Shown here piece by piece: positions 7,312 through 16,239 of a DNA stretch of 38,055 nucleotides. The first letter of the stretch is position 1, and the number at the start of each line of letters is the position of its first letter. The notes under the pieces were generated by a model. It did no database searches. It was not told where the DNA came from and was given only the letters and a program-made list of their open reading frames with translations. The stretch is from Streptomyces sennicomposti (GTDB taxonomy: Bacteria; Actinomycetota; Actinomycetes; Streptomycetales; Streptomycetaceae), in NCBI RefSeq assembly GCF_019890635.1, contig NZ_JAIOAB010000067.1, forward strand, positions 1 to 38,055, read 5' to 3'. Both the position numbers and the translations under genes were made by a program.

Positions 7312-9117
7312 TCAACTGGCGCACTGAACCTTGTCCGCGGTGGACTGCCCCTGGACCGTGGGCGCCTTCGTCGGAGCGGTCAGCGAGATCCCCGCGCCCT
7401 TGAAGTCCTTGCCCAGCGTCAGTGTCATCGCGGGCAGCCCCTGCGCGTTGGTCACGCTCTCGCCCGGCTTGAGCGCGGACCCGGACAGCCCCATCAGCGA
7501 GGCGAGTTCACGGGCCTGGTCGGCCTGGTCGGGGGCGTACTCGAGCTGGGTCTTGTCGAGCTTCTCGGGGGCGTTGCTGCCGTTCTCCGACTTGGTCACG
7601 CCCTTGACGTTCTGCAACCAGGTGAGGGTCTCCTGCGCGGAACCGGGGGGCGCCCCGCCGTTGAGGATGCGCACCCGCACCTCGGAGGGCGCGGACTTGG
7701 CGCCCTTCAGCCGGGCGGCCTCGGCGTCCTTGGCCGCCTTCTCCTTCTTCTTCACGTCGGTGAAGGAGACGTCGTTGCTGATGGCGTCGAAGACCTGGGG
7801 AGCCTGGCTCTGATCGACGATGACGGTCTTGTGGACCTTGCCGTCGGCCGGGTTGTCGAGCACCGGCACGGTCAGGAAGGTGATGTTCTTCGTCGGCACC
7901 TTCTTCAGCTCCAGGGCCATGTCCTTGAGCGTGCTGACCTTGTCTATGCCCTGGTCGACGGTGAGCGCCTTGGTGGCGGCGTCGGCCAGGCTGTACAGCT
8001 TCGTGGGGTTGCTGAGCGTGTCGCCGGAGGCCATCTTGCGCATCAGCGAGCTGAGGAACTGCTGCTGCGCCTTGATCCGGTCCAGGTCGCCGTGGTTGCC
8101 GAAGCTGTGCCGGGTGCGCACGAAGGCCAGCGCCTGCTCGCCCTCGATCGTGGACTCGCCGGCGGGCAGCTTCAGGTGCGAGTCCTCGTCGTCGACCGCG
8201 TGCTTGAGGCACACCTCGACACCGCCGACCGCGCTCGTCAGCGTCTTGACCGCGTTGAAGTCGGCCATCATGAAGTGGTCGGGGGCGATCCCGGTCACTT
8301 CCTTGACCGTGCGCATGGTGCAGCCGGCGTCGCGGCCGTCCTGGCCGAGGCTGGTGTTGAAACGGACGTTCTCCGTCCCCGGGATGACCTTCTCGCTGCC
8401 GTCCGGCTGCTTGGTCGGGCAGTCCGGCACGTCCACGATCAGGTCGCGGGGGATGCTCAGCGCGGTCGCGTTGGTGCGGTCCTTGGAGACGTGCAGCAGG
8501 ATGTTGGTGTCCGCGTGGCCGACGCTCCCCTTGTCGCCGTAGCCCTCGTTGCCCTTGCCGGTGCGCTTGTCGGTGCCGATGATCAGCAGGTTGAACGCCT
8601 CGTCCTTGCTGAAGCCGTTCTTGGCCGCGCTGCCGACGTCGGTGCTGCTGATGTTGCCCTCGAGGTGCTTGAGGACCAGATAGCCGGCCGTTCCGGCGCC
8701 CACCAGGACGAACGCCATGGTGCCGCCGGTCCACATCAGGGCCTTCTTGGTCTTCGACTTCCTGGCCTTCTCCGGCCGCCGCCCCCGCCGCCCGGGCAGC
8801 GGCTCCTCCGGCGGCGCGCCGCGGCGGCGGCGCTGGCCCGGCACCGGCCGGGCGGGCGCGTCCTCGCGCGACTGCTCCCGCGCGGGCGCGCCGCCGCGCC
8901 GGCCGGCCGCCGGTCCGGCGGCCGCACCGCGCGCACCCTTCGCGGCGGACGCACCGGGTGCGCCCGCTCCGCGGGAGCCCGCTCTGCGGGGGCCGGGGAT
9001 CGGCGACTGCGGAGCGGAAGGCGTCAGTCGCAGTTCGTATTCGCCGGTGTCCGGATTGAGCACCCACTGGTCTGCGGGGTCGATGTCGTCCGCCCGCCCA
9101 CGGCCTTGCGCGTCCAC
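7312..9117 (-). CDS. LCP family protein 4 with LytR_C domain
   Basis: The largest LCP paralogue here, 601 residues, starting at a GTG (9117) with GGAGG about 12 bases upstream. The N-terminus reads DPADQWVLNPDTGEYELRL, a conserved-looking motif ahead of about 90 disordered residues rich in Arg, Ala, Gly and Pro. The transmembrane helix is at about 120-145. LCP motifs are NLLIIGTDKRTGKGN, HADTNILLHV, SIPRDLIVDVPDC, KHAVDDEDSHLKL and AFVRTRHSFGNHGDLDR. A LytR_C domain covers about 476-575 (VRVRILNGGAPPGSA onwards). Family knowledge places it on the outer membrane face, transferring undecaprenyl-linked polymer to peptidoglycan. Confidence 0.93.
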   Translation of the reverse strand: MDAQGRGRADDIDPADQWVLNPDTGEYELRLTPSAPQSPIPGPRRAGSRGAGAPGASAAKGARGAAAGPAAGRRGGAPAREQSREDAPARPVPGQRRRRGAPPEEPLPGRRGRRPEKARKSKTKKALMWTGGTMAFVLVGAGTAGYLVLKHLEGNISSTDVGSAAKNGFSKDEAFNLLIIGTDKRTGKGNEGYGDKGSVGHADTNILLHVSKDRTNATALSIPRDLIVDVPDCPTKQPDGSEKVIPGTENVRFNTSLGQDGRDAGCTMRTVKEVTGIAPDHFMMADFNAVKTLTSAVGGVEVCLKHAVDDEDSHLKLPAGESTIEGEQALAFVRTRHSFGNHGDLDRIKAQQQFLSSLMRKMASGDTLSNPTKLYSLADAATKALTVDQGIDKVSTLKDMALELKKVPTKNITFLTVPVLDNPADGKVHKTVIVDQSQAPQVFDAISNDVSFTDVKKKEKAAKDAEAARLKGAKSAPSEVRVRILNGGAPPGSAQETLTWLQNVKGVTKSENGSNAPEKLDKTQLEYAPDQADQARELASLMGLSGSALKPGESVTNAQGLPAMTLTLGKDFKGAGISLTAPTKAPTVQGQSTADKVQCAS

Positions 9118-9344
9118 GGTTGTCCGAATCCTCCGTCGGGGCCACGCGGCGCCTTCCCCCTCAAAGGCGCTCAGGTCTGGTCACACAGTGCACGACCCCA
9201 GGGAGACCTCGCGGCCGGTTGCACCGGATCGCTCACACTATCCGGCCGGTTGAGCATTCAGCGACGCCGGTGACGAATTCCACGTCCCTACAAGGGGGCA
9301 ATCCGCCCATTTCCCTGGACAAAAGTTCGCCTTTGGCCGCGGTT

Positions 9345-10691
9345 TTACCCGCACGCGTCCTCGACGGCGGTGTTGCCGGTGAACGCCGGGGTGGGAGAGG
9401 GCGGGTTCCCGAAGGCCGCGGCCCGCTCACCGGTGTTCAGCGCGCCGTCGAAAACATACCGAACGTAGTCGCCCGACCGCACAGGAGAATCGCCTTCCGG
9501 GGTGCGGGGCGCAGGCCCCGCCGCGGGCCCGGATTTCGATTCCGGGGAAGCCGAATTGCCGCCCTTCGCGCGGGAATCCCGCGGAACGCCCTTCACCACC
9601 TGCACCGGCTCGTCCGCCCGCAGCCGGGCGAACAGCTGTCCGGCCGCCGGCTGCACCAACTGGTCGCGGTTGGCGTCGCGGGCGTACGCCTCGCGCGGCA
9701 CGGTCAGGAACCGCACCTGCCCGGTGGGGATGTCGCGCAGCCCGCGCACCAGCTGGTAGAGCCCGCGCAGGCTCGCCAGGGCCGGATCGGCGGTCAGGGA
9801 CCGGGTGGCCGCGTTCAGCACGGGATACAGCTTCGCCGGGTTCAGCAGCACGTCGTCGCCGCGCGCCTTGCCGAGCAGCGCGCCGAGGAACCGCTGCTGG
9901 CGCTCCATCCGGTCGGTGTCGCTGCCGTCGCCCAGCGACTTGCGGGCGCGGACGTAGCCGAGGGCCTGCTCGCCGTTCAGGGTGACCCGGCCCGCCGGCA
10001 GCCGCAGCCCGGCGTCCTTGTCGTCCACGGGCTCCTTCAAGCACATCGGCACGCCGTCCATCGCGTCCACCAGCTGCTTGAACCCGCTGAAGTCGACGGC
10101 CAGGTGATGGTCGACGCGGATGTCGGTCAGCTTCTCCACGGTACGGATCGTGCAGGCCGAACCGCCGGTCTCGTAGGCGCGGTTGAGCGCGGTGAGCGCC
10201 GGCGCGCTGCTGCTGCCGTCCGGGCGGTGACAGCCGGGCACGCGCACCATCAGGTCCCGGGGCAGCGAGACGGCGGTGGCGCTGCGCCGGTCGGCGGCCA
10301 GGTGCAGCAGGATCACGGTGTCGGAGCGCTCGGTGCCCGAGTCGTGCCCGTAGTGCCGGTTCCCGCCGGCGCGGGTGTCCGAGCCGATCAGCAGGATGTT
10401 CTGCGCGCCCTTGACCAGGGCGGTGGGCCGCTCCTTCTCGTAGCGGCGCAGCTCGGCCGCGGCGTCGTCGTCGGCGGTGATGTTGCCGCTGAGCGTCGTG
10501 TACGCCGCGAGGCCCGCCCCGGTGCCCCCGGCGACGAGGACGGCGAGCCCGAGCGCGCCGCCGCGCAGCCGGTTGCGGCGCCGCCGCCGGGCCAGACCGG
10601 CGCCGGTGGCCGACGCCCGAAGACCGGGGCCCATGGCCGCCCGGGCCCGCTCCTCGGTCTCCTCGTCCGGCCCACCTGCCCCGCGGGTCAC
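9345..10691 (-). CDS. LCP family protein 5
   Basis: LytR-CpsA-Psr transferase of 448 residues. The open frame begins at a GTG at 10703 that abuts an AGGAGG, too close to be used; the GTG at 10691 is 12 bases from it and is preferred. The transmembrane helix at about 37-60 (LGLAVLVAGGTGAGLAAYTTL) follows an Arg-rich stretch. LCP motifs: NILLIGSDTRAGGN, RSDTVILLHLAADRRSATAVSLPRDLMVRVP, GGSACTIRTVEKL, VPMCLKEPVDDKDAGLRLP and GYVRARKSLGDGSDTDR, where the last Arg-x-Arg has Lys in place of the usual His. There is no LytR_C domain; the tail is Gly/Pro/Ser-rich and ends EDACG. About 225 bp separate it from LCP 4, leaving room for a promoter for that gene. Confidence 0.92.
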   Translation of the reverse strand: MTRGAGGPDEETEERARAAMGPGLRASATGAGLARRRRRNRLRGGALGLAVLVAGGTGAGLAAYTTLSGNITADDDAAAELRRYEKERPTALVKGAQNILLIGSDTRAGGNRHYGHDSGTERSDTVILLHLAADRRSATAVSLPRDLMVRVPGCHRPDGSSSAPALTALNRAYETGGSACTIRTVEKLTDIRVDHHLAVDFSGFKQLVDAMDGVPMCLKEPVDDKDAGLRLPAGRVTLNGEQALGYVRARKSLGDGSDTDRMERQQRFLGALLGKARGDDVLLNPAKLYPVLNAATRSLTADPALASLRGLYQLVRGLRDIPTGQVRFLTVPREAYARDANRDQLVQPAAGQLFARLRADEPVQVVKGVPRDSRAKGGNSASPESKSGPAAGPAPRTPEGDSPVRSGDYVRYVFDGALNTGERAAAFGNPPSPTPAFTGNTAVEDACG

Positions 10692-10739
10692 CTCAGCACC
10701 CACCCTCCTGCCGTACGGACGCCCGTGCTGCTCCTACGA

Positions 10740-11458
10740 CCATGCCCCGGGGGGAGGGAAGGGGCGGGATGGTGGTGGGCCGGACGGGGGAGGGGGACTG
10801 CCCTCCGGGCGCTGGAGGGGCGACGCGGAGAGCCCTACGGGCACTGGAGTGGCGGCGCGGAGAGCCTTCCGGGCGTGCGGGGACGGACTTCGGGGCGTGC
10901 GGGAACGGCCCCCCGGGCGGGGAGGGGACGCCCTCCGAGCGGGCTGGGCACGAGGACGCCTTCCGGGCCGGGCCGGGGAGCGGGCGGCTGCCGCGGAGGG
11001 GAGACGCTGTGGTGCGGCGGTGACCTCTGGCCGGGCGCGCGGGCGCGTTCGGGGCCGGGGAGCGAGTGGTCAGGCGCACGGACGCCCTCCGGGCCGGTGG
11101 GGGACCGGGCGGCCGCCCCGGCGGAGAGGCGCTGCGGCTGGGGCTCTCGCCGGACTGGGAGGGTACGGCCCTCGGGCAGAAGCGGACGCCCTCTGGAGCG
11201 GGTGGGGGAGCGGGTGGCCGCCGCGGAGTAGAGGCCCCTGCCTGGGGCCCTGACCCGGCCGGGCGCGCGGACGCTCTCCGGGCCGGGTGGGGAGTGGGCG
11301 GCTGCTGCGGCGGTGAGGCCCTGCGGCACGGCGGCGCTCCCCGGCCACGCGCGGACGCCTTCCGGGCCGGGCCGGGGAGTGGTCGCCAGGCGTGGCGGCC
11401 CCTCCGGCCGGCCGGAGGATCAGCACTTCGGGGAGGCCGCCGGCCCGGCCTCCGTACC
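10740..11458. repeat. gene-free tract with ~80-125-bp degenerate direct repeats
   Basis: About 720 bp without a believable gene. A segment beginning ggacgcc(c/t)tccgggccgg and continuing into ggggagcgggcggctgc, then gcgg, recurs near 10,953, 11,080, 11,183, 11,269 and 11,351, at spacings falling from about 126 to 83 bp. Smaller fragments (cttccgggc, gcggcgcggagagcc) recur to the left. Open frames on both strands are Gly/Arg/Ala/Pro-only and show no family features. The tract lies upstream of LCP 5 (minus) and downstream of the TIGR03089 gene (minus). Confidence 0.75.
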
Positions 11459-12214
11459 TCACCGTGCCGTGGCGGTGACCCGTTCGCTCTCGATGCGCTT
11501 GGCCAGGGCGTCCTCGTCCAGCCGGTCGAGGTGGCGGCACAGCACCACCGAGCCGCCGGCGGCGAGCGGGGCGTACAGACCCGCGCTCAGCCCCTCCCAG
11601 GTGTCGTACGGCAGCCCCGACAGCAGCCGGGAGCCAGGCCCCGTCAGATCCAGTCCCGGCGCGTCGGCGCGGGCCCGCTCCACGACCTCGGCGGACGTGT
11701 ACTCCGCCCCGGCCACGATCAGCGCCGGCTCCTCCGGGTCCACGGGCGCGAACGGCGCGAACCGGTCGCCCTGCGACGGCACCTCGACGGCGTAGTCGGC
11801 GAAGCCCGCGGGCGGCTGCGGAAACCGCCCGCCCAGCGGCCGCAGCGCCAGCGCCACCCGCTCCCCGGAGCAGGCGCGCGCGGCTTCCAGCGTGTCCGGG
11901 CCGCTGACGACGACGTCCGCCGCCGCCGGATCGCCGCCGACGTCCGCGACCGCGCCCACCGACGCGCACGCCAGCAGCCACACCGCGGTCTGCCAGTGCG
12001 CGGGCAGCAGCAGCGCGACCCGGTCGCCGGGCGCGGCGGCGAGGTCCCCCTGGAGGAGGTTCGCCGTCTTGGCCACCCAATTGGCGAACGTGGCCACGGA
12101 CAATTCGACGCGTTCGCCCGTGGCGTCGTCGTAGAAGGTCACCAGGGGGCGCCCGGGGTCCGCGGCGAGCGCGGAACTCAGCAGGTCGGCAGGGGTGCGT
12201 TCGACGGCTCTCAC
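11459..12214 (-). CDS. TIGR03089-type protein (truncated AMP-binding enzyme relative)
   Basis: 251 residues from a GTG at 12214. The frame stays open far upstream through the opposite-strand amidase gene, but that extension is antisense noise. The protein looks like the N-terminal part of an acyl-CoA synthetase/AMP-binding enzyme: VTFYDDATGERVELSVATFANWVAKTANLL and PGDRVALLLPAHWQTAVWLLACASVGAVADVGGD, then SGLPYDTWEGLSAGLYAPLAAGGSVVLCRHLDR. It lacks the P-loop-like SGTTG motif and the C-terminal domain of true adenylating enzymes, so activity is doubtful. This matches the actinobacterial family I recall as TIGR03089, function unknown. It is divergent from the amidase gene across 126 bp. Confidence 0.85.
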   Translation of the reverse strand: MRAVERTPADLLSSALAADPGRPLVTFYDDATGERVELSVATFANWVAKTANLLQGDLAAAPGDRVALLLPAHWQTAVWLLACASVGAVADVGGDPAAADVVVSGPDTLEAARACSGERVALALRPLGGRFPQPPAGFADYAVEVPSQGDRFAPFAPVDPEEPALIVAGAEYTSAEVVERARADAPGLDLTGPGSRLLSGLPYDTWEGLSAGLYAPLAAGGSVVLCRHLDRLDEDALAKRIESERVTATAR

Positions 12215-12340
12215 CCGCGCAAGCGTACGCCGCCCACCGCCCCGCGCGCCGCGTGCCGCCCACCGCCGGGCCGTGGGCCGGCCACCGGTTCGGCGGAACG
12301 TCAGCCGACGCACCGTCAGTTCCTGGATGGACAGATATGT

Positions 12341-13786
12341 ATGACTATGTCCAAGATCAGGAGCATGCGTCGATACGGATTCCTTGCGTCCTCGATCGGT
12401 GTCACGAGCGCGGCGGCCCTCGCCCTGTCGCCCGCCCTCCCCGCGACCGCGGCGACCGCCGCGACCGCCGCGACGGCGAGACCGGCGACCGGCCGGACCG
12501 CGGCCGCGCCCGCGTCCGTCCCCGGCAGCACCCAGTCCCTGCCCCTCGCCCCGCGCACCGCGGACCGCCCCGGCGACCGCGCCCTCGCCCCCTTCGAACG
12601 GAGCCTGTACCGCGCCCGCGTACGGCACTTCTCCCTCGTCGGCGTCGTCTGGGACAACCCCGACGTCCACCTGCGCGGCAGCGTCCAGATCCGCACCCGC
12701 TCCACCGCCACCGGCGCCTGGTCCGGCTGGCAGGACGTCGACACCCACAACGCCGACCACGGGGCCGACCCCGGCACGGCCGAGCGCACCACCGGCCATG
12801 TCCGCGGCGCCACCGCACCGCTGTGGGTGGGCGACTCCGACGGCGTCGACGTGCACGTACGCGCCGACACCGGGGACCGGGCCGGCGGTGACGACGGCGG
12901 CGACGGTGACGGCGGGGCCGCGCAGCCTTCCGTCCCGCTGCCCGACGGGCTGAGCCTCGAACTCGTGGACCCCGGCGACGAACCGGCCGCCGCGGGCCCC
13001 GAGTCCGACCAGGCGCGCACCGGCGAACTGACCGAGGAGGCGACCGCCGCCTCCGCCGCCAACGCCGCCCTCGTCCCGGTCGGCGCCGCCGAGATCCCCG
13101 AACTCGGCCGCGAGGACACCGAACGCGAGATGCTCGACCTGCGCGGCGGCGAACTGACGGCGGATCAGCGCGCCAAGCCGCATGTCGGACCGCGCCCGCG
13201 CATCGTCACCCGGCGCGGCTGGGGCGCGGACGAGTCGCTGCGCGCCCACGGCTTCGCGTACACGAAGAAGGTCAAGGCGGTCTTCGTCCACCACACCGCC
13301 ACCGGCAACAACTACCGCTGCTCACAGGCCCCGTCGGTGATCCGCAGCATCTACCGCTACCACGTCAAGAGCATGGGCTGGCGCGACATCGGCTACAACT
13401 TCCTGGTCGACAAGTGCGGAACCATCTACGAGGGCCGCGCGGGCGGCGTGGCCAAGGCGGTCCTCGGCGCCCACACCATGGGCTTCAACAGCGACAGCAT
13501 GGGCGTCGCCGTCATCGGCACCTACAGCAAGACCAAGCCCGCCAAGGCCGCCGTCACGGCCGTCGCCCGGCTGGCCGCGTGGAAGGTCGGCCTCTACGGG
13601 ATGAATCCGCGCGGAAAGACATATCTGAAGTCCGGCGGTGGCAACCTCTACCAAAAAGGAAAGAACGTACGCCTGAACGTGATCTCCGGCCACCGCGACG
13701 GCTTCGCCACCGACTGCCCGGGACGTCAGCTCTACGGCAAGCTCGGCTCGATCCGCTCGTCGGCGGCGCGCTACCAGGGCCGCTGA
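12341..13786 (+). CDS. secreted peptidoglycan-recognition (amidase_2) N-acetylmuramoyl-L-alanine amidase
   Basis: Predicted exported zinc amidase cleaving the lactyl-peptide bond of peptidoglycan, 481 residues from the ATG at 12341. The signal peptide is MSKIRSMRRYGFLAS followed by an Ala-rich hydrophobic core ending near ALPATA; the paired Arg leaves a Tat route possible. Residues 45-280 are an Ala/Asp/Gly-rich linker region containing a conserved-looking WDNPDVHLRGSVQIR segment. The PGRP/amidase_2 domain occupies about 287-480: RRGWGADESL, VFVHHTATGN (zinc ligand His317), WRDIGYNFLVDKCGTIYEGR, GAHTMGFNSDSMGVAVIG, and GHRDGFATDCPG (zinc ligands His451 and Cys459). All ligands are present, so it should be active. 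Confidence 0.93.
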   Translation: MTMSKIRSMRRYGFLASSIGVTSAAALALSPALPATAATAATAATARPATGRTAAAPASVPGSTQSLPLAPRTADRPGDRALAPFERSLYRARVRHFSLVGVVWDNPDVHLRGSVQIRTRSTATGAWSGWQDVDTHNADHGADPGTAERTTGHVRGATAPLWVGDSDGVDVHVRADTGDRAGGDDGGDGDGGAAQPSVPLPDGLSLELVDPGDEPAAAGPESDQARTGELTEEATAASAANAALVPVGAAEIPELGREDTEREMLDLRGGELTADQRAKPHVGPRPRIVTRRGWGADESLRAHGFAYTKKVKAVFVHHTATGNNYRCSQAPSVIRSIYRYHVKSMGWRDIGYNFLVDKCGTIYEGRAGGVAKAVLGAHTMGFNSDSMGVAVIGTYSKTKPAKAAVTAVARLAAWKVGLYGMNPRGKTYLKSGGGNLYQKGKNVRLNVISGHRDGFATDCPGRQLYGKLGSIRSSAARYQGR

Positions 13787-13917
13787 GGGCCTCCGCGCCG
13801 CCGGGACCGCCGAGGAAAGAGCCGCGCGGCGCTGCGTGAGGGCGGCACGAGGTGCTGCATAAACTGTCCGGCCGAACGACGAGAGCGGCCGGTCCCGGCA
13901 GGAAGCGGAGACGACAG

Positions 13918-15000
13918 GTGACAGAAGCGATCCTCCTGGTCGGCGGCAAGGGCACCCGGCTGCGTCCGCTCACCGTGTACACGCCCAAGCCGATGGTGCG
14001 GGCGGCCGGGGTGCCGTTCCTCACCCATCAGCTGGCCCGGGCCAAGGCGGCTGGCGTCGAGCACATCGTGCTCGCCACGTCGTACCTGGCGGAGGTCTTC
14101 GAACCGTACTTCGGCGACGGCTCCTCCCTCGGCCTCCATCTGGAGTACGTCACGGAGGACGAGCCCCTCGGCACCGGCGGCGCCCTCCGCAACGTCGCCT
14201 CCCGACTGCACTCCGGCCCCGACGACCCGGTTCTCGTCTTCAACGGCGACATCCTGACCGGCCTGGACATCCGCGCGCTGGTGCGCACCCACGAGGAGAC
14301 CGGCGCGGACGTCTCCCTGCACCTGACGAAGGTGACGGACCCGAGGGCGTACGGCCTGGTCCCGACCGACGGGACGGGCCGCGTCCTCGCCTTCCTGGAG
14401 AAACCGCAGACCCCCGAGGAGATCGTCACCGACCAGATCAACGCGGGGGCGTACGTCTTCCGCCGCTCGGTCATCGACACGATCCCGCAGGGGCGGCCCG
14501 TCTCGGTGGAACGCGAGACCTTCCCGGACCTCCTCGCGGCCGGCGCCCACCTCCAGGGCCTGGTGGACTCCACCTACTGGCTGGACCTCGGCACCCCGGC
14601 CGCCTTCGTCCGCGGCTCGGCGGACCTCGTCCTCGGCCGCGCGCCCTCGCCGGCCGTCCCCGGCCGCTGCGGCGACCGCCTGGTCCTGCCCACGGCCGTC
14701 GTCGCCCCGGACGCCAAGCTGACCGGCGGCACGGTGGTGGGGGAGGGGGCGTTCGTCGCCGAGGGCGCGCGGGTGAGCGGCAGCACGATCCTGCCCGGCG
14801 CGGTCATCGAGCCCGGCGCGGTCATCACCGACTCCCTGATCGGCACCCGCGCCCGCATCGGCACCCGCACCGTCCTCACCGGCACGGTCATCGGCGACGG
14901 CGCGGTCATCGGCCCGGACAACGAACTGCGCACCGGAGCGAGAATCTGGTGCCACGCCGAAATCCCAGCAGCCGCAGTCCGCTTCTCCCCGGACGAGTGA
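13918..15000 (+). CDS. NDP-sugar pyrophosphorylase (mannose-1-phosphate guanylyltransferase-like)
   Basis: Cytoplasmic nucleotidyltransferase making an NDP-sugar, most likely GDP-mannose from mannose-1-phosphate and GTP, 360 residues. The GTG at 13918 is chosen because it is followed directly by the TEAILLVGG beta strand and has AGGAAGCGGAG upstream. The N-terminal domain (1-235) shows GGKGTRLRPLTVYTPKPMV, GTGGALRNV, FNGDILTGLD and a conserved EKP. The C-terminal third is a left-handed beta-helix of hexapeptide repeats (VVGEGAFVAEGARVSGSTI, IGTRARIGTRTVL, VIGDGAVIG). Together with manB and manA in this window it completes the route from fructose-6-phosphate to GDP-mannose; nucleotide specificity cannot be proved from sequence. 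Confidence 0.85.
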   Translation: MTEAILLVGGKGTRLRPLTVYTPKPMVRAAGVPFLTHQLARAKAAGVEHIVLATSYLAEVFEPYFGDGSSLGLHLEYVTEDEPLGTGGALRNVASRLHSGPDDPVLVFNGDILTGLDIRALVRTHEETGADVSLHLTKVTDPRAYGLVPTDGTGRVLAFLEKPQTPEEIVTDQINAGAYVFRRSVIDTIPQGRPVSVERETFPDLLAAGAHLQGLVDSTYWLDLGTPAAFVRGSADLVLGRAPSPAVPGRCGDRLVLPTAVVAPDAKLTGGTVVGEGAFVAEGARVSGSTILPGAVIEPGAVITDSLIGTRARIGTRTVLTGTVIGDGAVIGPDNELRTGARIWCHAEIPAAAVRFSPDE

Positions 15001-15109
15001 GCCCGCCGCATCTCCGGTCACCGTCCAACCGGAAGCGCCCCGCGCAACCCCCCCAACTGCCGGGCGCGCAGCCCACCCCCCAAGGCGAGCCCAGCTCACC
15101 CCGAACCCC

Positions 15110-16156
15110 TCAGAACCGCCCGATGTCCCCCCGAGTCATCCGCGGCCCCCGCCGTTCCGGCGCCCTCCCGCTCAGCAGAATCAACCGCGCAGCCCGATGC
15201 CGCTGCCCCGCATACGGCTCCAGCAGCCGCAACATCTCCGCGTCGTCGGCGTACCGATCCCCCGCCAACGCGAACCCCACGATCCCCGGCAGATGCAGAT
15301 CCCCCACGGTCACCGCATCCGCCGCCCCATGACTGCGCTGCACCGTCTCCGCGGACGTCCACGGCCCGATCCCCGCCACCAGCTCCAGCCGCGCCCGCGC
15401 CGCCTCCGGAGGCATGCCCGCCGCCTCCTCCAGCCGCGCGGCGACCCGCACCGCCCGCAGCACCGTCGCCGCCCGCTTGTCCTCGACGCCGGCCCGGTGC
15501 CACTCCCAGGAGGGAATCAGCGCCCAGGTACGCGGCGTAGGCATGACGTACATCGACACCGGCACCGGTCCGGGCGCGACCTCCCCGAACTTGCGCACCA
15601 GCGTCCGCCACGCCGCGTACGCCTCCACCGTCGTGACCTTCTGCTCCAGGATCGACGGGATCAGCGACTCCAGCACCAGCCCGGTCCGCGTCAGCCGCAG
15701 CCCCGGCCGCCGGTGCCGGGTCACCGCGAGCAGCCGGTGCCGGGGCGCGAACGCGGCCGGATCGTCGGCGGCCCCGCACCACTCGGGCAACCGCTCCAGC
15801 AGCCACTCGGCCCCCGGCCCCCACGCCTCCCCGCGCACCTCGCCGCCGTACGCGCACACCCGCAGCGTCCCGGGCCCCAGCGGCGTGCGGCAGGCCCGCC
15901 ACACCGAGCCGTCGGGCAGCGCCCGGAACGTCGGATCGCCGGGCCCGCGCCGCAGCGGCCCGAGCACGAGCCCGAGGTCCAGCGGCCCGTCCGGCGCCCA
16001 GACCCGCACCCGCCCCGTCGCCGCCCCGGCGCCCGCCTGCCGCGGCACCCCACCGGCAGGCGCCCTGGCACCGGCGGACGCCCCCGCGCCGGGCACGGCG
16101 ACATGCCCGCCGCGCACGGTCGTACGCGTGGGCCGCGGAGCGAACCGTCCTGCCAC
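15110..16156 (-). CDS. AlkA-type DNA-3-methyladenine glycosylase (HhH-GPD)
   Basis: Base-excision repair glycosylase of 348 residues from a GTG at 16156. The first 45 residues are Ala/Gly/Pro-rich and poorly conserved in appearance. The central region contains TGLVLESLIPSILEQKVTTVEAYAAWR, typical of this group. The helix-hairpin-helix is LVAGIGPWTSAETV (about 253-266), followed by the catalytic Asp286 in VGDLHLPG. There is no C-terminal Fe-S cluster cysteine set, consistent with the AlkA/3-methyladenine class rather than the MutY/endonuclease III class. It converges on the pyrophosphorylase gene and lies 83 bp downstream of fbiB. Confidence 0.88.
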   Translation of the reverse strand: MAGRFAPRPTRTTVRGGHVAVPGAGASAGARAPAGGVPRQAGAGAATGRVRVWAPDGPLDLGLVLGPLRRGPGDPTFRALPDGSVWRACRTPLGPGTLRVCAYGGEVRGEAWGPGAEWLLERLPEWCGAADDPAAFAPRHRLLAVTRHRRPGLRLTRTGLVLESLIPSILEQKVTTVEAYAAWRTLVRKFGEVAPGPVPVSMYVMPTPRTWALIPSWEWHRAGVEDKRAATVLRAVRVAARLEEAAGMPPEAARARLELVAGIGPWTSAETVQRSHGAADAVTVGDLHLPGIVGFALAGDRYADDAEMLRLLEPYAGQRHRAARLILLSGRAPERRGPRMTRGDIGRF

Positions 16157-16239
16157 GAAGAAAGATCCCGAAAACGCCGAAGAAGCGAAGGTGCCGAAAG
16201 TGCCCGAGAAGCGCTACGAGCCTAGACGCTCACCCGCCC

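Noticed and set aside
11459..13294. 611-residue frame joining the TIGR03089 gene to antisense of the amidase gene
   Set aside because: The upstream 360 codons are the mirror of the amidase coding sequence; the true gene begins at 12214.
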